A stretch of 64,000 nt of DNA, taken from NCBI RefSeq assembly GCF_022213065.1, contig NZ_JAKLJA010000001.1:603916-667915 (forward strand), given 5' to 3'. Origin of the DNA: Paraburkholderia tagetis (GTDB lineage: Bacteria > Pseudomonadota > Gammaproteobacteria > Burkholderiales > Burkholderiaceae). The first letter of the stretch is position 1, and each line of letters opens with the position of its first letter. The position numbers and the translations under genes were made by a program. A model generated the notes under the pieces. That model did no database searches. It saw only the letters and a list, made by a program, of their open reading frames with translations, and was not told the DNA's origin. This document shows, piece by piece, positions 32,728-41,410 of this stretch.

Positions 32728-33879
32728 CTAGCCGGAAACGGGCGCAGCTTCAGCCAGTTCCGCTGATTGCGCAGCTACGGTCGATGCTGTCGCTTCAGTG
32801 GATTCAGCCGCGCTTGCGGCGTTGATCTGCTGATACGCGCGCCAACGCGACGGCGACATATCCTTGAGCAACAGAAACTGACGATTGAAGTTCGAGAGAT
32901 TATTGAAGCCGACCTGATAGCAGATATCGGTAATACTCAGTTTTCCTGATAATAGTAGCTGGCAGGCAAGATCGATGCGAAGCCGGTTCACGTACTGCAC
33001 GAAGGGCATGCCGGTATGCCGCCGGAAATAACGCGAGAATGCGCTCACGCTCTGCCCCGAAAGCTCGGCCAGTTCCGTTTCGCGCAGTTCCTGCGAGAGG
33101 TTCTTGCCGATATAAGCGAGCACGTGATTGATGCGGGTCCCGGCATAGCGGGTGGGGTCCGCGCGGTAGGCTGCGCTCGCGAGCCTCTGCGCCCCGGCGC
33201 TTTGCGCGAGCAACTCGAAAAGCGCGATGAACAGCACGATGCGCCGCAAGCCCTGCGCGCCCAGCATCTCGCGCATGATCGGCTCGGCGGCCGCACCCGT
33301 CGCCGGCGTGAACAGCAGGCCCCAGCGCGAGGCATCGAGCAAGGGCTCCACGCGCCTGAACTCGGGAAAAGCATCGAACGCGCGCGCGATGAACGCCGCA
33401 TCGAATTGCAGCACGAGGCAGCGCTCGTCCACGCGGTCGCCATGGGGCACGCTGCTGACCCAGTTGTGCGGCAGGTTCGAGCCCATCATCACGAGATTGC
33501 CAGGCGCGAAATTGCCGATGTAATCGCCCACGAAATACTTGCCCGTGGTGGCCGTGATCAGATGGATCTCGTACTCGGGATGGAAGTGCCAGCGCACGGT
33601 GCGGTACGGATAGCCGTGCGACCACACCTTGAACGACTCGTCGCGCGCGACCGCGACCAGTTCCAGGTCCGGCTGGTCGATGCGCGGAGTCCGGCCATCC
33701 GGGATGCGGCCATCCGGGGCCCGGTCATCGGCGGGCCCGCCGTCCGTGAGGCGGCGATCCGCGCGTTGGTCCGTGCGTTGGTCCGTGCGTTGGTCCGCGC
33801 TTTGGTCCGCGCTTTGGCTCTCGATTTTGCCCGCGCGCCGGCTCGATTCACGCGCCGTCGCATCCTGTGTGGCTTGCAT
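32728..33879 (-). CDS. AraC-family regulator of the ribitol cluster
   Basis: 383 residues, ATG at 33879 with AGGAGG. A disordered N-terminus (about 1-65) with repeated DQRTDQ and PDGR units precedes a cupin-like sensor domain (WHFHPEYEIHLITATTGKYFVGD ... GSNLPHNW). The C-terminal double HTH spans about residues 255-355 (LAELSGQSVSAFSRYFRRHTGMPF, ITDICYQVGFNNLSNFNRQF). It is the first gene of the cluster in the same direction as the transporter and probably activates it upon sugar binding. The repetitive head is unusual for AraC proteins. Confidence 0.88.
   Translation of the reverse strand: MQATQDATARESSRRAGKIESQSADQSADQRTDQRTDQRADRRLTDGGPADDRAPDGRIPDGRTPRIDQPDLELVAVARDESFKVWSHGYPYRTVRWHFHPEYEIHLITATTGKYFVGDYIGNFAPGNLVMMGSNLPHNWVSSVPHGDRVDERCLVLQFDAAFIARAFDAFPEFRRVEPLLDASRWGLLFTPATGAAAEPIMREMLGAQGLRRIVLFIALFELLAQSAGAQRLASAAYRADPTRYAGTRINHVLAYIGKNLSQELRETELAELSGQSVSAFSRYFRRHTGMPFVQYVNRLRIDLACQLLLSGKLSITDICYQVGFNNLSNFNRQFLLLKDMSPSRWRAYQQINAASAAESTEATASTVAAQSAELAEAAPVSG
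33763..33822. repeat. 12-bp tandem repeat inside the araC-type gene
   Basis: Five 12-base units beginning 33763 (GCGTTGGTCCGT, last two diverged to GCTTTGG...). In the gene they encode repeated Asp-Gln-Arg/Ser-Thr/Ala. As 12 is a multiple of three, copy-number change would keep the reading frame, so the length of the disordered head may vary between strains. Confidence 0.8.
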
Positions 33880-34107
33880 CTGTCTTCCTCCTGCGCCGGT
33901 TCTTTTCTTTTTGTGCGGCTCGCTTCACCGTCCCGCGACCGCCATGACGAAGAAGGTAGCCCGATCGACGATATGTCACCACTGAAAATAAGACCGCTAA
34001 CTGATACTTTTTTGCATTCGGGTAAGCCCGTACCGGATCAAAAGTCAACTTTTGTGCAAAGCAGCAGCGTGGAGAAACCCGGTTGCCGCAGTGGGGCCAC
34101 GAGCGGG

Positions 34108-35559
34108 TCAAATCTCGTCTGAAACTGCCGAAAGCGGCGCGGCCACATGCTCCAGCGCCTTGCGCTCCGCGTCCACGCCCCAGATCGCGGCGATCAGCGC
34201 GGCCGCCAGCATCAACGCGGAGCCCACGAGGTAGCCGGTGAGCACTTCGCTGCGCTGATGCGTATCGATCAGATGTCCGAAGAAAACCGGCCCGACGATC
34301 CCGCCGAGCGCCGTGCCGAACGCGTAGAACACCGCAATCGCCAGCGCGCGGATTTCGAGCGGGAACGACTCGCTCACGGTCAGATAGGCCGAGCTGGCCG
34401 CCGCCGAAGCAAAGAAGAAAATCACCATCCATGCAATGGTTTGCGTCGTCACGGTCAGCATCCCGTGCGCGAACAGATAGCCGCTGCCGCTCAGCAGCAG
34501 GCCAGAGAGCGCGTAGGTCGCGGCAATCATCTTGCGGCGGCCGATCACGTCGAATAACCGCCCCAGCACGAGCGGGCCGAGGAAATTACCGATTGCGAAC
34601 GGCAGCAAATAGAAACCCACTTCGCCGCCCGGCACGCGGTAGAAGTCCGTGAGCACCAGCGCGTAGGTAAAGAAGATCGCGTTGTAGAAGAACGCCTGGG
34701 CCGTCATCAGCGAGAGGCCAACCACCGCGCGGCGGCGGTGCTGCACGAATATCGCGCGCAGCACAACGGAGAGCGGCGTATGGCTTCGGGCGCGCAGCCG
34801 CAGCGGCTTTCCTGAAGGCTCGCCGAGCACATGCCCCGACTTGCGAAAGCGCGCTTCGATGGCCTCGACAATGGTGCGGGCTTCGTCGTGCTCGCCGTGC
34901 GTGAGCAGCCAGCGCGGGCTTTCGGGTATCCACGTGCGCATCGGCAGGATGATGAGCGCGAGCACCGCGCCGATGAAAAAGCACACGCGCCAGCCCCAGT
35001 CGGGCGGCAGCAGACGCGGATCGAGCACGACCAGCGAGCCCGCGGCGCCAATGCCCGCGCCCACCCAGAACGTGCCGTTGATGCCGAGGTCGGTCCAGCC
35101 GCGCACGCGCGCCGGCGTGAACTCCTGGATGGTCGAATTGATGGCCGCGTACTCGCCGCCGATGCCCGCGCCCGTCAGCGCGCGAAATATCACGAAACTC
35201 GCGAAATTCCACGAAAACGCGGTGCCGGCCGTGGCAAGCAGATAGACCGTGAGCGTGATGAAAAACAGCTTGCGCCGCCCCAGCCGGTCCGTGAGCCAGC
35301 CGAAGCCCAATGCCCCGCAAACCGCACCGGCAATATATGCACTGCCGGCAAACCCGACCTGCGTGTTGTCGAAATGGAGCATCGGGCTCGTCTTCAGCGC
35401 GCTCGCCACGGCCCCTGCGAGTGTCACTTCGAGCCCGTCCAGCAACCAGGTGATGCCGAGCGCCACCACGATCAGCACATGAAAGCGCCCCCACGGCAGG
35501 CGGTCGAGGCGCGCCGGGAGGTTGGTTTCGACAATGGATTGCGTTTCGGTCGTATGCAT
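34108..35559 (-). CDS. MFS transporter, sugar/acid symporter type
   Basis: 483 residues with 12 predicted membrane segments. Loop 2-3 motif GFGWLTDRLGRRKLFFIT and PESPRWLLTHG between segments 6 and 7 are signatures of the sugar-porter/aromatic-acid families (R-x-G-R-R, PESPRWL). IGGEYAAINSTIQEFTPARVRG in segment 4-5 resembles the NiaP/AAHS type. A proton-coupled uptake of an organic acid or sugar is likely; the substrate is unknown. It is separated from the AraC gene by about 230 bases and points the same way, but probably has its own promoter. Confidence 0.85.
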   Translation of the reverse strand: MHTTETQSIVETNLPARLDRLPWGRFHVLIVVALGITWLLDGLEVTLAGAVASALKTSPMLHFDNTQVGFAGSAYIAGAVCGALGFGWLTDRLGRRKLFFITLTVYLLATAGTAFSWNFASFVIFRALTGAGIGGEYAAINSTIQEFTPARVRGWTDLGINGTFWVGAGIGAAGSLVVLDPRLLPPDWGWRVCFFIGAVLALIILPMRTWIPESPRWLLTHGEHDEARTIVEAIEARFRKSGHVLGEPSGKPLRLRARSHTPLSVVLRAIFVQHRRRAVVGLSLMTAQAFFYNAIFFTYALVLTDFYRVPGGEVGFYLLPFAIGNFLGPLVLGRLFDVIGRRKMIAATYALSGLLLSGSGYLFAHGMLTVTTQTIAWMVIFFFASAAASSAYLTVSESFPLEIRALAIAVFYAFGTALGGIVGPVFFGHLIDTHQRSEVLTGYLVGSALMLAAALIAAIWGVDAERKALEHVAAPLSAVSDEI

Positions 35560-35782
35560 CGCGCGTGGAGATTTCAGGTCGTTGGTATCTCGGGCTTAGC
35601 GATGCATCGCAAGCATGCGGCATGCCTGCACGGCCAGGGAACGCGCGATGCGCCAACTGGAGCGACGCAGATCGGCGCGGCTTGAAAGGCACGCCGCCCG
35701 CGGGCGTTGCACAGGCGCGCCAGCCGGGCGTTTCATGCCGGTCCGTCGTCTATTTCAGCTTTGCATGGGACAGGAGCACATC

Positions 35783-36292
35783 ATGCCTACGAACCCCGAT
35801 TCTCCGCACGTCGGTGCACATATTGTCGGCAAGGGCAGCCAGACCGCAGCCGGCCCCGGCCCCTATGTCATGGGCGCGAGCACGCTCGAAGGAGACAGCG
35901 TTTTCAGTTCGGATGACGAAGAAGTTGGCAAGATCAAGGAGATCATGCTGGAAGTCGAGAGCGGTCGTATCGTCTACGCCGTCATGTCGTGCGGCGGCTT
36001 CCTCGGCATCGGCGACAAGCTGCTGGCGCTGCCCTGGCCGGCGCTCACGCTCGATACGACCCACAAGTGCTTCGTGCTGAACGTGACTGCCGAGAAGATC
36101 AAGCATGCGCCGGGTTTCGACAAGAGCCACTGGCCCGCGATGGCCGATATCGGCTGGGCCACCACACTGCACGAGTACTACGGTACGCGGGCGCACTGGG
36201 AAGAGGACGCCCCCGAGGACACCGGCAATGGTGAGCCGCCCAAGCCAGCGAATCCACCCGATCCGCCCGAAGCCGGCGGCGTCAAGCTATGA
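35783..36292 (+). CDS. PRC-barrel domain protein
   Basis: 169 residues from the ATG at 35783 with CAGGAG upstream; the longer frame to 35615 has an arginine-rich, non-coding-like start. The PRC-barrel spans about residues 30-105: ASTLEGDSVFSSDDEEVGKIKEIMLEVESGRIVYAVM, FLGIGDKLLALPW. The C-terminal tail is proline-rich (PPKPANPPDPPEAGG). PRC-barrel proteins act in RNA processing, photosynthetic complexes or stress response; here likely a stress-induced cytoplasmic protein. A DUF3022-like gene follows after 25 bases. Confidence 0.8.
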   Translation: MPTNPDSPHVGAHIVGKGSQTAAGPGPYVMGASTLEGDSVFSSDDEEVGKIKEIMLEVESGRIVYAVMSCGGFLGIGDKLLALPWPALTLDTTHKCFVLNVTAEKIKHAPGFDKSHWPAMADIGWATTLHEYYGTRAHWEEDAPEDTGNGEPPKPANPPDPPEAGGVKL

Positions 36293-36317
36293 CGCGCACG
36301 CCTCCAATGGAGCAACC

Positions 36318-36713
36318 ATGAAAACTTTCGATTTCGACCAGCGTCTCGAAGAGATCCAGATGTCACTGGCCAATCTCTTCGATTCGCCCAAGGCGTCCAC
36401 CGTGAGCCGCCTCGAAGAAGGCGATACGGTTGTCGTGCATTTGAGCTGGGTGGTGGAGTCGAAACGCGATTCCACGCTCGATGCCCGCTGCGCAGCCACG
36501 ATCCGCGCGACACGCGCGCAGCTCGAACGCTACGCGGATCTCGACACCGCGCAACGGCGCACCATCCAGCAACGCATCCGCCAGCGCGTGCGCACGCAAT
36601 TCGAGGAACGCCAGGACCCCAACCAGCCTGGCGGCGCCTGCGCGTTCGACGTGGAACTGGACGACGCGATATTCCACGCCGACAAGGACGACTATTTCCC
36701 GAGCATCGAGTAA
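36318..36713 (+). CDS. DUF3022-like conserved Burkholderia protein
   Basis: 131 residues from the ATG at 36318 (GGAG seven bases upstream). The protein has an N-terminal helical start (DQRLEEIQMSLANLFDSP), then VSRLEEGDTVVVHLSW, ending with an acidic C-terminus (DDAIFHADKDDYFPSIE). It resembles the DUF3022 family known from Burkholderia and is probably co-transcribed with the PRC-barrel gene. No function is known. Confidence 0.6.
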   Translation: MKTFDFDQRLEEIQMSLANLFDSPKASTVSRLEEGDTVVVHLSWVVESKRDSTLDARCAATIRATRAQLERYADLDTAQRRTIQQRIRQRVRTQFEERQDPNQPGGACAFDVELDDAIFHADKDDYFPSIE

Positions 36714-36770
36714 GCGCAACGCCTGAAGCCGGAGGCCGCGCGGCGCGCGCATGGGATAGCGCAATGCGCG

Positions 36771-36881
36771 CGCGTTAATGCACGCGTTAATGCACGCGTT
36801 AATGCACGCGTTAATGCACGCGTTAATGCACGCGTTAATGCACGCGTTAATGCGTTAGTTAATCGGCTAGTTAATGCGTTA
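36771..36881. repeat. Stop-codon-anchored 12-bp tandem repeat, seven exact plus diverged units
   Basis: Seven contiguous 12-base units CGCGTTAATGCA (36771-36854, last base of the seventh changed) continue as shorter diverged copies up to 36881. On the minus strand each unit contains ATTAAC; the copy nearest the gene contains the TAA stop of the GH15 gene (36879-36881). The region lies between convergent genes and adds repeated TAA codons behind the real stop. Confidence 0.9.
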
Positions 36882-38663
36882 ATGCGCCGCCGCGCTGCGG
36901 TGGCGCTTTGCCGTGCCGCTCAGCAGCAATGCGGTCTTCACCACGGCCATATGCGTGAGCGCCTGCGGAAAGTTGCCCGCCAGCCGCCGCTCCTGCACGT
37001 CGTATTCTTCGGCGAGCAGGCCCAGATCGTTTGCCACGGCGAGCACGCGCTCGAACTGGCGGCACGCTGCGTCCTCGTCGCCGCGCAGGTACAGGCAGTC
37101 GGCCATCCAGCACGAGCACGCGAGAAACGCGCCTTCGTCCGGCGCTTCGCCGCCGCGTTTCCAGCGGCGGATCAGGCCGCCGTCGCCCAGTTCGGCGCGA
37201 ATGGCATCGAGCGTCGCCGACATGCGCGGGTCGTCGGCGCGCATGAAGCCCACCAGCGGCATGAGCAGCACGCTCGCGTCGAGCGCCCTGTCGGCATAGC
37301 CGCGCACGAACACGCCGCGCTCGGCATGCCAGCCGTGCGTGCAGACTTCGTCGTGCAGCGCGCGGCGCAGCGCGATCGCCTGTTGCATGAGGGCGTCGCC
37401 ACGGCCGGGCCCGGCATCGCGCCAGTGCGAGATGAAGCGGTCGAGCGCCACCCAGGCCATCACGCGCGAACTCGTGAAGTGGCACGGCGTGGTGCGCGAC
37501 TCCCAGATGCCCGAGCCCGTCCGTCTGCGATGATCGAGCAGCCAGCGGACGATGCGCGCTTCGAGCGCCGCTTCCCCCTCCACTGGCGGGATGCCCGCCT
37601 TGCGCGCGAGATAGAGGCAGTCGAGCGCCTCGCCGAATACGTCGGGCTGATACTGCGTGGCGGCCGCATTGCCGATGCGCACCGGCCGCGCGCCGCGCCA
37701 TCCCGTGAGTGCAGAAACATTGCGCTCGCGCGGCACGTGCCCGCCATCGACGCAATACATGACGTGGAATGTGTCCAAAGTCTCGCCGAGCGTGTCCAGC
37801 AGCCAGTCGCGCCACGCCAGCGCCTCGCCGTGAAAGCCGGCTTCTATGAGCGCCTCCAGCGCGAAACTCGCGTCGCGCAGCCAGCAGTAACGGTAATCCC
37901 AGTTCATGCTGCCGCCCGGCGCCTCCGGCAGCGAGGTCGTGGGCGCGGCCACCATCGCGCCGCTCGGGCGGTAGATCAGCGCCTTCAAGGTAAGCAGCGA
38001 GCGACGCACGGGCTGCGGCCAATGCGTGCGGCTGTCGTCGAAACCATCGATCCAGCGGCGCCAATGGCGGCGCGTGTCTTGCAGCGCGAGCGGGGCCGCG
38101 GTCGTATCGACGCCCGGCTGCTCGCCGTGGCACAGCATGAACACAGCACGCGTGCCCGCGCGCAGCACGAACGAGGCCTCGAGCGCGTGAGCGTGCACGG
38201 CGAGCGGCACGTCTGCGCGCAGTGTCATCGCACCGCTCGGCGTGCGCACCGTCACAGCGCCGCGCTCCGGCACGATCACGGGCGGCGGCGCATCCGCATC
38301 GGCACGCGGATACAGAACCGAACGCATGGGGACGCTGCCGTGCAGCCCCTCGGCCATGCGCACAATGCACGGCTCAGGCGTGTCGACCGCCATGAAATCG
38401 GTCAACCGCACGCAGCCGCCGCGACACTCGAAATCGGTTTGCAGCACGAGCGTGTCCTCTTCGTAGCGGCGGCCGATGCTGTGCGCCGGCTCGGCAGGCG
38501 CTATGCGCCAGTGGCCGTTTTCGGATGTGCCGAGCATGGCCGCGAAGGACGGCTCGCTGTCGAAGCGCGGCCAGCAGAGCCAGTCGATCGTGCCTTCACG
38601 GCTGACCAGCGCGGCGCCACGACCGTCCGCGAGCAGCGCGTAATCCTCGATGCGGTGGCTCAT
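36879..38663 (-). CDS. Glycoside hydrolase family 15 protein (glucoamylase/trehalase-like)
   Basis: 594 residues from the ATG at 38663. The N-terminus IEDYALLADGRGAALVSREGTIDWLCWPRFDSEPSFAAML is the hallmark of bacterial GH15 proteins. Further motifs: APTTSLPEAPGGSMNWDYRYCWLRDASF and DVFGEALDCLYLAR, GGLIRRWKRG and FLACSCWMADCLYLRG. The family includes cytoplasmic glucoamylases and trehalases. No signal peptide is present, so it acts in the cytoplasm, probably on trehalose or maltodextrin. It is coupled by ATGA to a 49-residue ORF and lies in one operon with kup. Confidence 0.9.
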   Translation of the reverse strand: MSHRIEDYALLADGRGAALVSREGTIDWLCWPRFDSEPSFAAMLGTSENGHWRIAPAEPAHSIGRRYEEDTLVLQTDFECRGGCVRLTDFMAVDTPEPCIVRMAEGLHGSVPMRSVLYPRADADAPPPVIVPERGAVTVRTPSGAMTLRADVPLAVHAHALEASFVLRAGTRAVFMLCHGEQPGVDTTAAPLALQDTRRHWRRWIDGFDDSRTHWPQPVRRSLLTLKALIYRPSGAMVAAPTTSLPEAPGGSMNWDYRYCWLRDASFALEALIEAGFHGEALAWRDWLLDTLGETLDTFHVMYCVDGGHVPRERNVSALTGWRGARPVRIGNAAATQYQPDVFGEALDCLYLARKAGIPPVEGEAALEARIVRWLLDHRRRTGSGIWESRTTPCHFTSSRVMAWVALDRFISHWRDAGPGRGDALMQQAIALRRALHDEVCTHGWHAERGVFVRGYADRALDASVLLMPLVGFMRADDPRMSATLDAIRAELGDGGLIRRWKRGGEAPDEGAFLACSCWMADCLYLRGDEDAACRQFERVLAVANDLGLLAEEYDVQERRLAGNFPQALTHMAVVKTALLLSGTAKRHRSAAAH

Positions 38664-38809
38664 GGGCGACGCTTCCCACCCAGCCTCAGATGCGCGCTGG
38701 CGAGCGAGGGTGTTGCGGAATTCACCCGAGTCCGCGAGTCGATGAAGCCGATGATGACCTCGGGGCGAGCCCCGGGATTGGCATCGGTGGTTCTGTCTGT
38801 CATAGCCAT
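38660..38809 (-). CDS. Small protein coupled to the GH15 gene
   Basis: 49 residues from ATG 38809 (a second ATG at 38803), preceded by GAGG at good spacing. Its TGA (38660-38662) overlaps the GH15 ATG. The peptide is MAMTDRTTDANPGARPEV followed by IIGFIDSRTRVNSATPSL and a basic tail ending GKRRP. It starts 24 bases after the kup stop, so translation runs from kup through this ORF into GH15. I recognise no family; it may serve only to couple translation. Confidence 0.5.
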   Translation of the reverse strand: MAMTDRTTDANPGARPEVIIGFIDSRTRVNSATPSLASAHLRLGGKRRP

Positions 38810-38833
38810 AGCGTCCTCGTGTTACCCAGCGCG

Positions 38834-40795
38834 TTACAGCGCAACCTGCACGCCCAGCTCCACCACATGCTCGGCCTGCAACCCGTAGTACTCCGCGCTC
38901 GATGCCGAGTGAAACGACATGAACGCGAACAGGCGCTCGCGCCAGGCGCTGATATCGCGGCTCGCATGCGGACGCAGTTCTTCGTCGCGCGGCAGAAAGA
39001 ACGTGGTGTCGGCGGGATCGAAGCGCCACTCGCCCAGCTTGCCGCCCACCGCCGCCAACAGGCGCGGCAGGTTGGGACGTTCGACGAAACCATGACGCGC
39101 GACGACCTCGTAGCAGCCCGCACCGAGGTCGCGCACGTCCACGCGGGTCTCTTCGTTGGCCTGGGGCGCCGACTCCGATACGTTCGCGAACACGATCACC
39201 GTCCGATGCAGCACGTGGTTGTGTTGCACGTTGCTCGCGAGCGCCTCGGGCGTCATGCCCGGTGCACTGCCGGGATAGACGGCCGTGCCCGGCACGCGCG
39301 CCGGGACAACCTCCCCGTGCCGGCCGGTGCGTACCGTGCGCAGGAATGCGTCCAGCGACTCGCCATGCGATGCATGCCGCGCGGCCAGTTCGCGGCCGCG
39401 GTTCCAGGTGGTCATGACGACGAGCAGCAGCGCGCCGGCCGCCACCGGAAACCAGCCGCCGGAAGGAATCTTGGGCAGGTTCGCCGACACCAGCAAAACG
39501 TCCACGAGCAGGAGCGGCACGCAGACGAGCGCAGTCGCCACGCGCGACCAGCCCCATACCTTGCGGCAGACCGCCAGCATCTGCAGCGAAGTGGTGAGCA
39601 TCGTGAGCCCTACCGCGAGACCGTAGGCCGCAGTGAGCTTGCCGGAACTGCGGAAGAACAGCACGAGGAACACCACGGCAACGCACAGGCCCAGATTCAC
39701 CGCCGGCACATAAACCTGGCCGTGCCGCGCGTGCGAGGTCTCGATCGTGCGCATGCGCGGCAGGAAGCCCAGCTCGATAGCCTGGCTCGTCATCGAGAAC
39801 GCGCCTGAAATTACGGCTTGCGAAGCAATTACGGTGGCAAGCATCGCTATGCCCACGGCGGGAATCAGCGCCCAATGCGGCACGGAATGGAAGAACGGCT
39901 GGCTGCCGCTGCCGGGCTCGCTGAGGATGGTCGCCGCCTGGCCGAAATAGCCAAGCAGTATCGCCGGCAGTACGACCACAAAAAAAGCGACGCGAATCGC
40001 GCGCTTGCCGAAATGGCCGATGTCGGCATAAAGCGCCTCGGCGCCCGTCAAGGCGAGAATCACGGCGGCCAGCACGCCGAACGCAAGGCCCGGGTGAGCG
40101 AGCGCGAGCCGCGCCGCCCACACCGGAGACGCGGCAGCCAGGATCTGCGGATAAAGCACGATCCGGTAAATGCCCACGGCGGCGAGGCTCAGAAACCAGA
40201 GCGCCATGACCGGGCCGAACGTGCGGCCGACCACGGCGCTGCCGCTGCGCTGAAACAGGAACAGCGCGACGAGAATCCCGGTGGAGAGCGGCAGGACCGC
40301 CGCGCCGAACGCGGGGTTGATCTCGTGCAGCCCCTCCACGGCCGAGAGCACCGAAATGGCGGGCGTGATCATCGAATCGCCGTAGAACATCGCGGCGCCG
40401 GCGAGACCCGCGAGCAACAGCGCGCGCGGCGCGCTCCGTCCCGCGCGCAGAAAGCCCGCTCGCACCAGCGCGGTCAGCGCGACGATGCCGCCTTCGCCTT
40501 CGTTGTCGGCGCGCATGACAAAGCACGCGTACTTGAGCACGACGACAATCACCACGGCCCAGAGGATCATCGAGAGCAACCCCATGATCTCGGCGGAGGC
40601 GTTCGAGTGCGACGTGAGCGCCGCCTCGCGCAACGCGTAGATGGGGCTCGTGCCGATGTCGCCGAACACCACGCCGAGCGCGCCGAGCACGAGCGCGTTG
40701 CCGCCGGGGCGGTCCCGCGCCCGCGCGCCCGGTGCGTTTGCGTGCTGCTTTTGTTTTCGCTTTTGCTTGAGAAAACCGACTTGTTCGCGAAGCAT
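38834..40795 (-). CDS. kup: Low-affinity potassium transporter Kup
   Basis: 653 residues with about 12 transmembrane segments in the first 440 residues and a cytoplasmic C-terminal domain. Diagnostic motifs: GALGVVFGDIGTSPIYALREA, DNEGEGGIVALTAL, GDSMITPAISVLSAVEGL, TGAEALYADIGHFGKRAIR and FFHSVPHW. It takes up K+ with protons. The C-terminus ends ELGVQVAL, then TAA, with a second in-frame TAA 12 bases later. It is the first gene of the kup / small ORF / GH15 operon, perhaps joining K+ uptake with compatible-solute turnover under osmotic stress (inference). Confidence 0.95.
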   Translation of the reverse strand: MLREQVGFLKQKRKQKQHANAPGARARDRPGGNALVLGALGVVFGDIGTSPIYALREAALTSHSNASAEIMGLLSMILWAVVIVVVLKYACFVMRADNEGEGGIVALTALVRAGFLRAGRSAPRALLLAGLAGAAMFYGDSMITPAISVLSAVEGLHEINPAFGAAVLPLSTGILVALFLFQRSGSAVVGRTFGPVMALWFLSLAAVGIYRIVLYPQILAAASPVWAARLALAHPGLAFGVLAAVILALTGAEALYADIGHFGKRAIRVAFFVVVLPAILLGYFGQAATILSEPGSGSQPFFHSVPHWALIPAVGIAMLATVIASQAVISGAFSMTSQAIELGFLPRMRTIETSHARHGQVYVPAVNLGLCVAVVFLVLFFRSSGKLTAAYGLAVGLTMLTTSLQMLAVCRKVWGWSRVATALVCVPLLLVDVLLVSANLPKIPSGGWFPVAAGALLLVVMTTWNRGRELAARHASHGESLDAFLRTVRTGRHGEVVPARVPGTAVYPGSAPGMTPEALASNVQHNHVLHRTVIVFANVSESAPQANEETRVDVRDLGAGCYEVVARHGFVERPNLPRLLAAVGGKLGEWRFDPADTTFFLPRDEELRPHASRDISAWRERLFAFMSFHSASSAEYYGLQAEHVVELGVQVAL

Positions 40796-40905
40796 GGCTA
40801 CATGGCACCAATAAAAGCATATCGCCCCATTTGAGCAAGCCGGATGCCCGACCTTGAAAACGCAGACAATCCGCGCGTAATGTTCATCGACCCGGAAACC
40901 CCATC

Positions 40906-41274
40906 GTGAACTGGCTGGCGAATACCGTTCTCGTGCTGCACGCGCTGCTGGTGCTGTTCATCGTCGGCGGGCTGGTCGCGATCTGGCTGGGCGCATGGCT
41001 CAAGCGCGGCTGGGTCCGCAATCGCGTATTCCGCATCGTGCATCTCGCGGCAATTGGCGTCGTCGCGCTGCTGGCCATTCTCGAGATTCCGTGCCCGCTT
41101 ACGGTGCTGGAAGACTGGCTGCGCACCGGCAGCGCGAGTTCGCAAGGCTTTATCCAGCGCTGGGTGAGCAGTTGGCTCTACTACGACTTTCCGGGCTGGG
41201 TGTTCGCTGCGGCCTATGTGATGTTCCTGCTTGTCGTGGCGATTACCTGGTTTCGCGTTCCTCCGCGCTCGTGA
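40906..41274 (+). CDS. DUF2784 membrane protein
   Basis: 122 residues with three to four hydrophobic segments: LANTVLVLHALLVLFIVGGLVAIWL, VFRIVHLAAIGVVALLAIL and FAAAYVMFLLVVAITWF. The sequence LHALLVLFIVGG, EIPCPLTVLEDWLR and YYDFPGWVF are conserved blocks of DUF2784. Function unknown; cytoplasmic membrane. It is divergent from kup and precedes an alcohol dehydrogenase gene by about 135 bases. Confidence 0.8.
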   Translation: MNWLANTVLVLHALLVLFIVGGLVAIWLGAWLKRGWVRNRVFRIVHLAAIGVVALLAILEIPCPLTVLEDWLRTGSASSQGFIQRWVSSWLYYDFPGWVFAAAYVMFLLVVAITWFRVPPRS

Positions 41275-41410
41275 TCGGTTCGCCACAACCTGAGTCGTCA
41301 GTACGGCGTCCTACAATGTCCAGGTAGACGCACGCCCCAATGGCGCCGCAATCCACCGTCAGACCGCCACCCGGGGCGAATCCCATCAGGAACACGCCAA
41401 GGAGCACACG

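Noticed and set aside
36771..36854. Possible CRISPR array
   Set aside because: Units are contiguous 12-mers without spacers and no cas genes are present.
36879..40838. 1319-codon minus-strand open frame across GH15 and kup
   Set aside because: Only the part from 38663 down is GH15; the rest is the kup region in a wrong frame, with arginine-rich composition, open only because of high GC.
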